From Epiperipatus broadwayi (lineage: Eukaryota > Onychophora > Udeonychophora > Euonychophora > Peripatidae): a DNA stretch of 64,000 nucleotides. Each line of letters begins with the position of its first letter. Position 1 is the first letter of the stretch. Shown here one piece after another: positions 45,589-57,369 of the stretch. The DNA lies in assembly GCA_028023455.1 (NCBI GenBank), contig JAQFVV010012974.1, positions 190,001 to 254,000 on the forward strand. Reading direction: 5' to 3'. The notes under the pieces are model-generated. The model saw nothing but the letters and a program-made list of their open reading frames with translations, did not search any database and was not told the origin of the DNA. The translations under genes were made by a program, and so were the position numbers.

Positions 45589-45591
<3 letters not shown>

Positions 45592-45635
<44 letters not shown>

Positions 45636-45666
45636 AAAACGAAGAACCCGCTAAATATGTATTTTA
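45592..45666 (+). repeat. (TA)n plus PLE-type tail fragment
   Basis: TA run 45592-45632, then gttaaaacgaagaacccgct and aaatatgtatttta. The same unit (aacccgcaaaatatgtattt) occurs on the minus strand at 51871-51905 next to a hammerhead remnant, so I read both as the tail of one PLE-like repeat. Confidence 0.65.
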
Positions 45667-47270
45667 TATATATATTATAGAAAACAGGTTTCATTGATGG
45701 AGGTATGGTTTTGACTCACATTTTACTTAAGTCATAGTGGATCTCATGAATTAAATATTCCCTGCAGTCACAGTATAAAAACTTAATTTTTGTTAATAGA
45801 TTATTTTAAGTCTCTATAATATTGCTTCCATAGGTATTCATAAAATTATTGGAACAGAATATAATATATGCTAAAAATTTAGCATAAAAACAAAATGCAT
45901 GACTGTGATATGGTTTTTTAATACTGAGCAAGTGTCAAGTTACTATATTCGTCCAGATAATAAATGGATTTGTTATTTTAAAAAAAAAATGCTTTGAAAA
46001 TGTAAAACATTCCTTTTTTTTAAAGTTAAATAATACATTATTGTTTTTTTATGAGCTTCAATTTTCAACATATAATATATTTTTCAGTAGTACTAACACA
46101 ATTGCAATCTTTTCTAATTAGTAAAATTGTATATCATTAATATAGTACAAAAGATAATCAAAGTTGTAATTTTTAAAATAAATAAGTTTTGCTTTAATCT
46201 GGTTGAAAGATAATTTGAGTATAGTCAAAAACAGTAATTTAGTTTAGTAATGCAAATACATATTACAAAATTAATCATCCATATTTCTGTATAAAAGCAC
46301 TGAGAAGAAGAAAAAGGACCGGATAAAGCTGTTGTTTTTGTGTTTTTTTAAAACAAACAAATAACATATCTTTAATGTTTGGAAATCTCCAAGTAAACCC
46401 TGAACTGATTCTCATATAAAAACATATACATTTTTTTAATATTTTCCAAGTATAATCAATTCAGTTAACTATTAAACATTGATATATAATTAAGCATCAA
46501 TATATTAGATAATAAACAAAGAATATTCAGGGATTGATAAGTCTGCTGAGTATTGTCTACTTCTTTATAATATATTTATGGAGAGGAATGCTTGATTAGC
46601 CTTTATCCGCACTGTCTTCTTTAAAAGCTGTTTTATTATCTATGTATGTATGTATGAGAATGTATGTTTGTTGGTACAATAGTTTATTATGACGTGTCTG
46701 TGTGTAAGTGGAAACACTACCGGCACACCGAGCTTATGACGACTTTTATTTTTGTCGTAAACCACAACTGTAACGTCATTTATTATCTGGATTTAAAAAA
46801 AAAAAACCTACAACAAGCTGTAATAAAAGAAAATACAGTTTTATGGGAGAAATCTAACCAGACTTCATTAATAATATTGTAAAAGCTTACATTACACGTT
46901 TTTAACTCAATAATTAAATTTTTACAGTTTTACTCTATACGGCAAAATACATCCCAGAGGACACATTTAGCATCGTCCCTTGGAAATAATTTTGCATTTT
47001 AAATCGTTTCATTTAAAAAACCTATACTCGTATAAAGCAATACCACTAACGCATCAATAAATAGTTGGGGAAAAATGAGGAAAACAGAAATCGGTACAAT
47101 TATTAGGGGAATAAATATCTTTCTCGTTGTTGCTGTTGTTGTTTTTAAGTTTTTTTTATTGTTACATTAAAATATATATATATGCTTCAAATACACATAC
47201 ACAAAAAAATTTGGGAACTAATTATCTGTGTTATTAAATATCTCTTTTTCTAAGTATATGCAATGACTAT
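45667..47270. other. Mostly A+T-rich; small compositional island
   Basis: 46660-46790 is less A+T-rich and has three TGACG-type motifs (46690-46694, 46737-46741, 46774-46778 reversed) and a small hairpin (acgac/gtcgt). A 72-codon frame, 46664-46882, starts there but matches nothing I know. No gene called. Confidence 0.4.
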
Positions 47271-47273
47271 AAT

Positions 47274-47325
47274 CTTATGATATAGTGGTTAGACCTGCTC
47301 TGCTCCTGATATGGTTTCAAACCCA
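47274..47325 (+). repeat. tRNA-like SINE head remnant
   Basis: A-box-like tatagtggttaga (47281-47293) and B-box-like GGTTTCAAACCC (47313-47324) with correct order and about 30 bp spacing. No foldable anticodon arm; probably a SINE remnant. Confidence 0.5.
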
Positions 47326-47339
47326 AATAAAAAAACTGC

Positions 47340-47637
47340 GACTTTTTTAAAATTTCAAGTCACAACAAGATTTTTTTTAAGCAACTGATAATGGATATTG
47401 TAGATAGAAATACAATTGTTGGTCTGCACACAGTTGTCTATATATTTTTATCAAAAGGTAAAATAAGAAAAAATCCATAATGAGCCTCATTTTTCCTTCA
47501 TAGTTTTCCAGTGAGAAATGCTAGACAGGTCTTTGCACTGCAGTGGGAAATTTAAAAAAAAAACTATTTTATCTGTTGCCTATATGTTAGCTGTACATCA
47601 ACTACATGACGAAAATTATTAAAGTATTAATGCCAAA
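47340..47637. other. A+T-rich stretch, nothing recognised
   Basis: Nothing supported. Confidence 0.4.
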
Positions 47638-47735
47638 ATTAGCCTAGAGGTCAGCGCAGCCGCCTTGCAAGCAAGTAGTTGGTTGCAGACGGTTGTGGGT
47701 TCGCGCCCCGGCCGATGCTATGGCACATAAAAAAT
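47638..47735 (+). mobile_element. tRNA-derived SINE copy 2
   Basis: A box TAGCCTAGAGG (47640-47650), ccgccttgcaagcaagtagt, B box GGTTCGCGCCC (47698-47708), then gatgctatggcacataaaaa. Shares the tgcaagcaagtagttggttg block with copy 3; copy 1 lacks it. Target duplication unclear. Confidence 0.87.
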
Positions 47736-49139
47736 TCTTTTCCATTAACTATTAATAATTTCTCTTATATAGCAACAAATACAGACAACAATACTTGTGA
47801 AAATGAAATTACTTTTGCTGCATATATATATATACAACAAGTATATAATTGTGGCATTTCTTTTATTTTTTCAAGGCAGAGACCATGAACATTCATTTTT
47901 AATAACTATTACGCTATTAAAAAGAAAAAATCAATAATTTAATGTAAATAATTTAAAACATATGACATTAAATGTCTATAATAAATCTAAGATTATTTAA
48001 TAAATTTTCTTTCAAGACAATGTAAAATAATCTCACAAATATTAATAACCAGATTGTTTTTACCAACAAAAGGTACTGTCTTCTGCTAACTGTTAAAGTT
48101 CTTATGCAACAACAAATTCAAATAATAATAATAATGTGAAAATAAAGTTCTTTCTATTGTGTCTGTGTGTGTGTGTGTGTACCAATTCAAAGCTCCGCAT
48201 GATTTAGTGCAGTAATACAATATGAGATTCTGGAGTTTATGGTCTATAGCTAGGTCCTCTTCTATCACTTCGATGCTTAAACTTTTTATAACCTTCCAAA
48301 AGTAAACCATTTGTTTCTTTATTTATTTACAACATTAAAAAAAAATTGGCATAACTTTACTTGCCCAAGGGAACATCATTTCTGCATTTATTTTTAACAA
48401 CTTTGAAGAAACTAAATAATTAAATACAAATAAATTAAAAATTATGACATTTAGCAATTACAATAAATCTAAAATTTATTTGCTATAGAGATGTTGCCAT
48501 ATTATCTTATGAGTCCATCAGATAATTGTAGATATATTAAAGCTATTTAATACATAAATTTTAAATTATTTATAACTAGGTATTAATCCGAGGGTTCTCA
48601 CAATTGTTAAAAATAAGAAATTAATAGCTTTGTTTTTAAAAAATAAAGTAAAGCCAAATTCATATAATTGCTCTGCATTTGATAACAGAAATAATTTAAT
48701 TGTCACAATTTGTTGTTGTTTAACAACATTATTATATAAGATTCTATAACAGCAGAAGAGAACTCATTTTGGTGACAAACAACTAATGATTTAGGCATTA
48801 GAACTTATGAGATATTTTTGCAATATATTTTTACAATGTCATACAAAAGAATCCATCACATTAATCTTAGGTTTGCCCCTAAAGTTTAAATTATATTTAC
48901 TATTACAATTTGACTTATAGGTGTCAAATCAACTCTACTCACACTTTTGACACTGTCTACTTTGCATAAATATGTAAATGATGGTATTAAAGATAGGAGT
49001 GCATAGAGTCTGAGGTACATAAAATTGTAGTCATTGGATATATATATATATATGAGGAATGATAAAAATATGCAAGAGTTTGTAATCTTATCCAATTAAA
49101 AAGAACAGATTCAGTAAGGGATATATCTTTGTAGTTATT
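47736..49139. other. A+T-rich stretch with (TG)n and a small repeat
   Basis: (TG)n at about 48159-48180. 48900-48965 shares actcacacttttgacac and flanks with the inverted repeat at 60763-60884, so it is probably a fragment of that repeat. No gene supported. Confidence 0.45.
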
Positions 49140-49535
49140 CACTTTTGTATTAAATGGATTATGTCCTGTACATGAGGGGTCAGATTGACCTAAAGTCAAC
49201 ATGGGTGTGACAAGAATCTCAGCTGCAGGGTGGTCTTTGAGCATTCCATCATCAGATTTTCAATTCGATGGACAGTTGAAGAGTTGGTATGTGGAGTAGG
49301 CCTGTCCATTAAAGTATGAGATTGGGCATCTTAATATATATCTGAGCACTTATAGCATATATGTGTAGAGATGGTAATATGGACCAACTGATGATTGTTG
49401 GTTTAGTATGAAATATGTATATTGGTGATTATTTATCTTTTCAACATATATGTGTTGAAGTGTAACAGTGTTAAGAGATAGAGTGAAGAGTGGTGGGTCA
49501 TGTGAAAGTCTGTGCTCATATACCCTATATATTTC
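49140..49535 (+). mobile_element. Family A element A4 (single orientation)
   Basis: From atgtcctgtacatgaggggt through gacctaaagtcaacatgggt, gaagagttggtatgtggagt, the ribozyme, and gagatagagtgaagagtggt to the terminus gtgctcatataccctatata. It contains the full central block and one plus-strand arm without the inverted partner, so it shows the basic unit (about 400 bp). Non-coding. Confidence 0.85.
49381..49428 (+). ncRNA. Hammerhead ribozyme, A4 (core intact)
   Basis: ACCAA (49383-49387), CTGATGA (49388-49394), stem II 49395-49409, GAAA (49410-49413), stem III palindrome-like ATATGTAT (49413-49420), cleavage nucleotide A49421, TTGGT (49422-49426) closing a 5-bp stem I. Stem II relies on G-U pairs (UGUU with AGUA) and has a U-U first pair, so it is weak, but all core residues are kept. 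Confidence 0.8.
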
Positions 49536-49839
49536 AACAGTGTACTGTAAAATATTGATTTTTATCTACCAATATATAATTAAATTTTAAAAGAATGTTT
49601 ATTGGTGGTAAATTTAACTATTTTGCATTTATAATAATTTATTATCAAAGTGCACTCTTCATATAACTGTCATTATCAAAACGATGTTTTAAAATTGATA
49701 AAAATAATTGAGAAACTATGCGAAATAAAAATGATGGTTATTATATGCAAAAGCAAACAAACAAAGAATTAACTTTAAGAATAAAAAATTTTTTTCAAAA
49801 TTAAATTGTATATATATTGACACATTATTATGTTATTGA

Positions 49840-51166
49840 TGTGATGTGATGAGCTATGGCTTTTTTGTGGAGACAGGAATCTTTTAGCTACTATACCCAG
49901 ACAAACCTGTTAGCCACATTACATTTTGCTTCCATTACCCACCCTAAGTTTTTCTAAAATTGTTCACTATCATGCTCCATCTCAGTTCCACAACATAATC
50001 TTTGTGATCTCTGTGGCCTTTATATTTAAATCCCTCTTATCTTTTCCCAAACCCAGCATGAAAACCAAGAAACGGCTTTCTGTATAATCACTTTGTTAAT
50101 ATGTATTTTCCTACAAATTTATTATTTGTTTTGCAGCCATAATAGATGCCTAATATTTTCTATGCCTTCCTTACATAACTTGCAGACTAACTCACCCATA
50201 TTTTTCTATTTAGGTGTATATTCCCTTGTTGTTAAAGATCCTGTTTGAGACTTAAATAGTAAAGTACTTTTTTTGCTATTATCATAAGTTTAACTTGTAT
50301 TCAATATTCTGTTTACTTCTATATATACTTAAACTCTTTCTACTCTCCATATTAGTTCTCCATCTCTCTTACTCCCTATTTTTTATCAATGCTTCTATTC
50401 TTCTATCTCATTCCTTACCACTATAACACTTAATAATGCTCTTGACATAAACATCCCACCTTTTGTATAAGTATACTGACATAAAGTCTTTATCCAAATC
50501 TTCTGCATATCATACTACATTTCAGACCCATATAGTTACCTGTTCTTTACCTATAACTTGACTAAATATTATTTTGGCTGTTCTCTTATTATGTATAAAT
50601 TGCAATTTATCAAACATTTTCATTTTTCTTTTTTGCATCTCTCATATAAAAACTTGACCATCCCATTTTTCCTTGAATTGCCTCCTTTTCCATCCGCATA
50701 TCTGCATCCAATGCATGTCTTTCTACTTCTCTTTGTACTTTTTCTAAGTAATCTAACACCCCTTTACTAACACATAGCACATCATAACTGTAGGTTAACC
50801 CTGCTACAGCCACCCCCTTCAATTCAATTCTAGCTACACCATATTTATTATAAGAAAACACTGTTAATTTCTTTATCAGTCCCTTTATTATCTTTGCTTC
50901 ATTTATTACTTTTTTCCTCCCATTCATCCAAGCAATTTCTCTGATTACATAAGACAATTCCCAAATAGTTATTCCTATTCACCAGATTTAACTTTATATT
51001 CCCCCAAAATTCTTTGTCTTCTCTTTCTCCGGTATTTATCGTCATTACTTTGGATTTCTCTTCACTAAATTTAATCCCCATCTCTTTATCTACTCTTGCA
51101 CATGTCTTCAGCATAACTTTTATATCTTCACTACTTTCTGTGTACAAGAAGATATCCATATTTTAA
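49840..51166 (-). mobile_element. Non-LTR retrotransposon, 5'-truncated (LINE-3 of this window)
   Basis: Minus-strand element that begins, in coding direction, right after the YADD box (NMDIFLYTESSEDIKVML at 51166) and ends with a GC-richer 3' UTR and the tail gctcatcacatcacatcaat at about 49858-49840. Sequence differs from both other LINEs. The plus strand therefore looks unusually pyrimidine-rich from 49900 to 51150. Confidence 0.8.
50110..51159 (-). pseudogene. C-terminal reverse transcriptase of LINE-3
   Basis: In coding direction: TESSEDIKVMLKTC and GIKFSEEKSKVMTIN (51159-51040), NNYLGIVLCNQ (about 50970, the YLG box), a one-base frame change, then REIAWMNGRKKVINEAKIIKGLIKKL, VFSYNKYGVARIEL, VAVAGLTYSYDVLCVSKGVLDYLEKVQREVERHAL and QGKMGWSSFYMRDAKKK (50957-50610). 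A final Cys-rich piece, GELVCKLCKEGIENIRHLL (about 50210-50150), matches the C-terminal zinc-finger style (CxxC…H) of many LINE RTs. The catalytic palm is missing, so this is inactive. Confidence 0.8.
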
Positions 51167-51179
51167 CATCATTCTTATA

Positions 51180-51765
51180 TATATAAATTTTAATATTCTC
51201 ATAGATAAATGAATTCATAGTATTTTTTCTGGAAGCTTCTGTGAAATAAAAATGTATAATAGCTAAATAACTGATATTTCAGTACAATAATTAGTACTTT
51301 TTTCTGAGCTTTTTTTTTTTCAAATCATAAGAATGTATATTGTGAGATTTTAAACTGTTACTTTTTCTTTTGTTATTTTCTCCTCATTCTTAAATAATTT
51401 TTGTTCTTTAACAATATTTTAAAAAAAAGCTATTGGAGGATAAAATATTTTCTAAAATTATTCTCAACCAGTAGAATTTAAAAATGAAGAGAAAATAACA
51501 AAAGAATAAAATAATAATTTTAAATATCACCACACACATTTTTGGGATTTAAAAAAGAAGCTCTGATGAAAGTACTTGTTGTTGTACTGAAATGATAGCT
51601 ATTATATATTTTTATTATATGGAAGCTCCCAGAAATAATATTTTGAATATATATATATAATTAAAATCCATAAAAATATAGATAATCCCAATATCAATAA
51701 CAATGAACAATTTCAATATATTGTCAAAGCAACCTACTTTTTAACAATATGTATATATAACTATA
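51180..51765. other. A+T-rich stretch, nothing recognised
   Basis: Nothing supported. Confidence 0.4.
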
Positions 51766-51828
51766 GGGAGCTTGGAAGACTGAGTTCAATTCCCTTCTAA
51801 TTACATTAAGTTCAATATAGACAATTTA

Positions 51829-51830
<2 letters not shown>
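51766..51830 (+). repeat. Family A terminal fragment A8
   Basis: gggagcttggaagactgagt, then ttcaattcccttctaattac and attaagttcaatatagacaa, equal to the right terminus of A6 (60285-60346). Confidence 0.75.

Positions 51831-51831
<1 letters not shown>

Positions 51832-51873
<42 letters not shown>
51832..51873. repeat. (TA)n microsatellite
   Basis: Pure TA run between the A8 fragment and the PLE-type tail. Confidence 0.93.
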
Positions 51874-51877
<4 letters not shown>

Positions 51878-51964
51878 CATATTTTGCGGGTTCATCCGTG
51901 TTAAAAACTTTTAATACCAATACACTGACGTTTCGACTTGGTCACACAAGCCATCCACAAGCCA
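51874..51964 (-). ncRNA. PLE-type hammerhead remnant and tail (family D)
   Basis: Minus strand: stem II GGCTTG-TGTGAC-CAAGTC (6 bp), GAAA, CGTC, AGTG, followed by tattggtattaaaagttttt, aacacggatgaacccgcaaa and a TA run. GAAACGTC with a tiny ACGU stem III is the typical PLE hammerhead 3' half. The 5' core that should read CACUGAUGA is eroded (…UUGUGGAUGG). Also preserved as a tail fragment at 45633-45666. Confidence 0.62.
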
Positions 51965-51989
51965 TATATATATATATATATATATATTT

Positions 51990-53370
51990 GTAAATATGTA
52001 TTTCTCTTTGTCAAATATTTTTTACAACTTATATATACCGTTTTTATAATTTACTTTTAATAAATATTTATTGATAGTCTCATTCAAAATTATTAACTGG
52101 ACCTTGTGAAATATATGATGAAAATTATTAAACATATGATAATATTATGAGAATAACACTTTGTAATATCCCAGAATTATATAATACACACTTAAAAAGC
52201 TAGAACTGCTTTAAAATATTTGAAAAAAATGTTAAAAGTTGAAAACAAACTTCACCAATTCTTGATTTGTACAATAAAGAACTTCAGATGAATTAAAACA
52301 CTATATACAAATGTATAAAAAGTAATATATTTCAACTTAAGAAATACAATAGCTTTTATAACAACAATAAAAATCAGTTCAGCTAGTATTTTCAAATCAC
52401 ATTTGAACAATAAACTTTTCAATGTTTACCCAGTTCATTTTGTTTCTGGAACAGGGTGTAACTGCTTCTATTTGTTTTATTTATAATGGTTTTAAACCAG
52501 ATAAAATTTACTTTGCATTAATTGCTTTCTTAGCACACCATTGACCCTTTTAATTGTTTTAATTTTAATGATAATACCTTTATTTTAGATGATGGGGGCA
52601 ATGAGAGAGTAGGAACAGCTTTTCTTCCAGTAACATATTGCAATGTAATCTGATTTTTTGTTTTTTAACATTTTATTTGTTAAATTAAAATATACATTTT
52701 TATTAATTTATTTTTCATTTTAAATATAAATTCTTGTATTTTGATAACACTTTTATTTAGAAATATAAAATATTCTTTATTTTTATAAATACTATTTTTT
52801 TTGTAATCTTTTATCAGTATCTCAGTATTTTGTGTGACAATGATAACAACAATGGCTGCTATTAGTGGTAAGAATTTATTTTCAATTTCTAGTGGTAGAA
52901 ATTTTAATTAAAATATTGAGTTTTGTGGGTTATTAGTTCTGATTATAATATTTAGTAAAATAAAAATGTTTTTTTCTGAATTATTAGTCTTAACTACAAT
53001 ATCTAGATTTCTAAAGCTATTAATCTTTTTTTTAAAAAAAAAGAATCTTCTACTGAGCAGATCTGAAAAGTCGCCATCGTGGTTGTACTACATTGATGTT
53101 TTTATAAAATAAAATTTTAATCAATGTTATATAAATCTCTTTATCATTTTTATTATTTATAACTTCATTAAATTTTTATTTGTAAACATTTAAATGCCAC
53201 TTATATTATTATTTTTTTTGGAACAATTTACAGTAAATTAACTAAGTAAACATGTATTGACATCAGAGATTAAAGAAAATAAAAATGTCTATTTTATGAT
53301 TAAATGTGGTATAGTCATTATTCAAATACTTCATTGTTTTTTTTTTATAATTATAAATATAATATAAATA
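51990..53370. other. A+T-rich stretch, nothing recognised
   Basis: Nothing supported. Confidence 0.4.
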
Positions 53371-53765
53371 TAGGGGATTTGAACTCAGACTTTCAAGTAC
53401 CCATCAACTATCCACACTATCTCATACCACTGATACACATGACCACACACATGTAGAAAAAATAGATAATCACCAAAATACGTATTTCATACTATATTGT
53501 ATATTCAAAATATTGGTTATTATCATCTTTTCTACATGTGTGTGGTCATGCATATCAATGGTATCAGATAGTGTGGATAGTTGATGGGGTCATGTGTATA
53601 AATGCTATAAGATAGTGTGGATAGTTGATGGGTACTTGGAAGTCTGAGTTATTGGTGATTATCTTTTTTACATGTGCGTGGTCACGTGTATCGGTAGTAT
53701 GAGATAGTGTGGATAGTTTATGGGTACTTGAAAGTCTGAGTTCAAATCCCCTATATTTATAATTA
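53371..53765. mobile_element. Family A foldback element A5 with triplicated arm segment
   Basis: Left terminus ataggggatttgaactcaga (53371) is mirrored at 53733-53756 (ctgagttcaaatcccctata). The left ribozyme block keeps only its 3' half (minus: ATGAAATACGTATTTTGG, 53468-53490). On the right, the segment tagtgtggatagttgatggg occurs three times (about 53565, 53608, 53705), so the arm has been tandemly multiplied. A tRNA-like pair of boxes is clearest here: TATCGGTAGTATGAGAT and GAGTTCAAATCCCC. Confidence 0.75.
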
Positions 53766-53769
53766 TGCT

Positions 53770-55952
53770 CCAGGTATATGAAGGATGCCTGTATTTCAAA
53801 TATTTATAAATTTAATTTAAAATTTTTAAAAAGATATTCAATTATTTGAAGTAATCATTTAACAAGATACATAAAAAATATTGAATTTTGCAGTAATCAT
53901 TAATTATTAGATCCTCAATAATCTTAGAACCTACAAAATAAAAATTAGTAACAATTTAATTATGTTTATTAATTGTTTTATTATACTTTCAAAGATATGA
54001 ATTTATACTTTTAAATTAATTTCATTTATTGGATTTATGTCTAGAATAAAAAAAAAAAAAAAAGAAAAGAATCTGAAAATAAAATACAATACACATAACA
54101 CTTTGTTGATTTAATACTACTCTTGTAAACGTTTAAAAATTAGAAAAACCCATTTGGTGAAACTAAAACAAAAATTCGTCCACTATTATAAAAAATAAAC
54201 ATAGATTAGATGTAAGATATTTTTTTATTTCTTAATATAATACTAATATAAAAATAAAAATTCATATGACATTACAATACTAGCCAAAAACAACTAAACT
54301 TTACTAAAATTCTTCTCCGTCCATGGTTTTATCTAATAACAAATAGACCTTATCAAGTGAAAATCAACTAAAAATGCCAGCTGTATATACCATACAATGC
54401 AACCTACCCATCATTCACATCAAAACCCAATTTCCTTTAATGTCAAAGGATGTCTTTATGAAATTGATAACCTCAGATTCAAAATATTTTATCATCAAAA
54501 TTTATTTTACTCTTACAGGTGAGTGCAAGAAAATACTAAAGCACATGACCAAATGGATTGTGCCTTCTTTATAATCATTTAATTAATAATCCATAGTTCA
54601 AATTTATTCAGTATGATTAATAATTGTAGAAGTATTAATTTTACTTGAGCATAACATATTCTGTATAATTTGATTTTTTTATATATTATTGTTATAAATT
54701 AATATATGATTTAGTGTAAAGCAATTTAAATAATATAATAATGATTATTTGGTAATAAAAGACTCACTGAACTTCTTAAATTAATCCATTGATGCTATCA
54801 ATATTAATGACATTTTATATTGCATGCTTTAACTGTTTGTTTTGTTTTTTTTTGTATTTTGAACATTCTAAATTCTGATGAAAACCAGATTCTAAGTAAA
54901 AAATTAAATGCACATTTACCCCAATTAGCAATAGATCTTTACTTAAGGATTAATCATAGTAATTATCACCAATTTGTAATCACTATTTTGATTTACAATC
55001 AATTCTTGCTATTAAGATATTTAAAAATATTTCAAGACAATTAAAAAAAAACATCTACTATTACAAAATGGTCATCTATAAATATTGGTAATTTTGGAAA
55101 ATTGATGATGTCATAGGATAATAACTTCATTAAAGCTATGACTTCTAAAACTAAAATTGGGACATTCATGTTAAAAATGTACAGTAGGGTTTATTCATTA
55201 TATAATATTTTAATACTGTTTGATTATAAAGTTAAAACATAATTAATGTACTTTAGTTAACTTTTATCCAGAATCTTTACAAAACATTCAGTGTTTTCAT
55301 TTATGATATATACAAAGTAAAAAATTTCATATTTAATGACTGCAAAATAAAAATAATAATCACCAATTTTTTGATCATGTACAATAATAAAATGTTTTAT
55401 TATTTGATTGTAAAATATATATATTAACTAATTTACATTGATTCAATCAGTTTTATGGATTAAAATTTTTAAGAATGTTCTATTGCCTGTGGCAAAAATA
55501 TGACAATTCTGATCATAATAATCATCAAAACTGTAAGTTATTTTGAGAGAGAAAAAAATAGATTTTCTACAAATGCATTTAATAGTCAATTTTATATGTT
55601 CAATGATCACTAAATATAAGTTTTAAAAAAACATTTATTTTTTTCAATTTTAAATCAATAACGTTGCAATTTGTTGGTGACTTATTCGAGATAATAGCTT
55701 GTTATATTGTAACATGAATTGGCAAAAAAAAAAAGAGAGAGAGATACGATTTAATTACTTACACTAAAACTACAGCAATCAATTGGTTATAACATTTACA
55801 TAAATACATTTTATTTAATTTTAGTGCATTTATGGAAAATAAAAAGTACATGATTAAAAAAAAATTGACAGCACTTAAAATGAAATTAAGAGTTTATTGG
55901 TTAGAAATTACAAACAAAAATAAATAATAATAATAAAAATATATTGTAAATC
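53770..55952. other. A+T-rich stretch, nothing recognised
   Basis: Frames such as 54374-54574 and 54820-55044 have no motif and ordinary composition. No gene supported. Confidence 0.45.
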
Positions 55953-56285
55953 ATCATCATCAACCATTATCAATCCACTACAGGATGAAGGTCTCTTCAA
56001 GTTCAAACCATCTTCTCTGATCTTTAGCTTCTCTTCTCCACATCATCCCTGCACACTCTTTTTCTGGGTCTTTTACAATCTCTTGGAATCCAGTTTAAGA
56101 TTTCAATTGTTCATCCATTATCATCTTTTCTAGAAATATATCCAGCCCAACTCCACTTCAATCTTTTAATTTTTTTCAATGAGGTCAATAACACCTGTTT
56201 GTTCTCTTAGCCATATACTGCATTTTTCATCTCTTCTTGTTACTCCTAACATGCATCTCTCCATACTTCTTTTAAAAGTATACAT
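55953..56285 (-). mobile_element. LINE-2 3' fragment
   Basis: Minus strand: RSMERCMLGVTRRDEK, WLREQTGVIDLIEK and LKLDSKRL-like text in shifting frames, then the terminus complementary to catcaaccattatcaatcca. About 330 bp, truncated in the C-terminal region; the same family as the element at 35-37 kb. Confidence 0.85.
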
Positions 56286-56289
56286 TGTG

Positions 56290-57224
56290 TTAAGTTGATT
56301 TTTTTTTTAAATTTAATTTTAAAATGGGAATTATGGTTAATTTTTCTTTTTTCTTCATGCTTTATTTTAATTTAACAAATCATGATTTATGAAATAACAT
56401 TCTCCAAATGGTAATGAACAATGGAAAAGATATACATACATATATATAATTTCCTTTAAAATTATGACTACTAAAATGTTTTTAAATTGTGTATTTATCC
56501 ACAGATTAATATTTTATATAATATGCTAAGTAAATTGTTTACTCATTAATTAACACTTTTTTCAATTTTATTTTTTTAATCAATTTTTTCTATATTTTAA
56601 ATTTAATGTAAATAATGATTTTCCCCCCATAAAAACTCTTTATAATTACTTATTTTTTATGAGAGATTTAACTTCGTGAGGCATTTTTGGATCAGGGTAA
56701 TGATGTAGTCAACTGCTACATATATATATGATTTTAATAAACACATAAATGATTTTTTAGCTTATTAAATATGATAACAATTAAGAATATGTCTATTTCA
56801 AAAAACAAACAAGTCTGAATACATTACTAAGATTTACAGTTTTATTTTAAATTCATACTTTAATGCTATAGCTTGTAAAACTATCTTAGTATTATATGTG
56901 GACTTGTTTGTTCTGTGAAATATTAAAAATATTAATGTATATTTTAGTGAGTTTTTATTATTGTATATGTGAATTACCAAATGCTTATTACTGTTTTATA
57001 TATATTATATTAAAAATTGAATGTATACTTATACGTATATAATGTTCATTGGATAATTGAATACTATTATCAAGAACAACCATGTGAACATTACCAGTGA
57101 CATTCTCTTAACATACTTTATTCTATATCTCAATTTTAGAACTTCTTTATGAAATTTAATCAGCATTACTCTAATAAACATTAATTCAATGCTTGCTATC
57201 ACAACAATTTGCCGATAAGCTACT
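56290..57224. other. A+T-rich stretch, nothing recognised
   Basis: Nothing supported. Confidence 0.4.
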
Positions 57225-57364
57225 AAAGATCACTATGGTAGTCAAGCGTTGTTAGCCGAGAAGTCATCGCTGCTGTATTGCAAGCAAGTAGTTGGTTGCA
57301 GACGGTTGTGGGTTCGCGTCCCGGCCGATGCTATGACATATGGGAAAAAAAGATCACCATGGTA
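57225..57364 (+). mobile_element. tRNA-derived SINE copy 3 with 16-bp target duplication
   Basis: Insert about 57241-57348, flanked by AAAGATCACTATGGTA (57225-57240) and AAAGATCACCATGGTA (57349-57364), one mismatch. Starts gtcaagc like copy 1; A box TAGCCGAGAAG (57253-57263), B box GGTTCGCGTCC (57311-57321), end gatgctatgacatatggg plus A run. A plus-strand frame through it (57249-57530) is not a gene. Confidence 0.9.
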
Positions 57365-57369
57365 TTATT

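Larger units (their letters stand above)
45075..45590. mobile_element. Family A foldback element A3
   Basis: Left end actaaacttaatgcaattat is the same terminus as in A6. An inward minus-strand ribozyme arm (45100-45265), then the central block (gtaagggatcatattgaatt ... gaaaagttggagagtgaaga ... tccattaaagtttaaagatt) and a plus-strand arm (45460-45560) with a truncated ribozyme. The order of parts is the same as A1 but more diverged. Non-coding. Confidence 0.8.

Noticed and set aside
49240-49262. TCATCAG (minus CUGAUGA) in element A4 body
   Set aside because: No GAAA or foldable stem II downstream; not equivalent to the family A ribozyme block.
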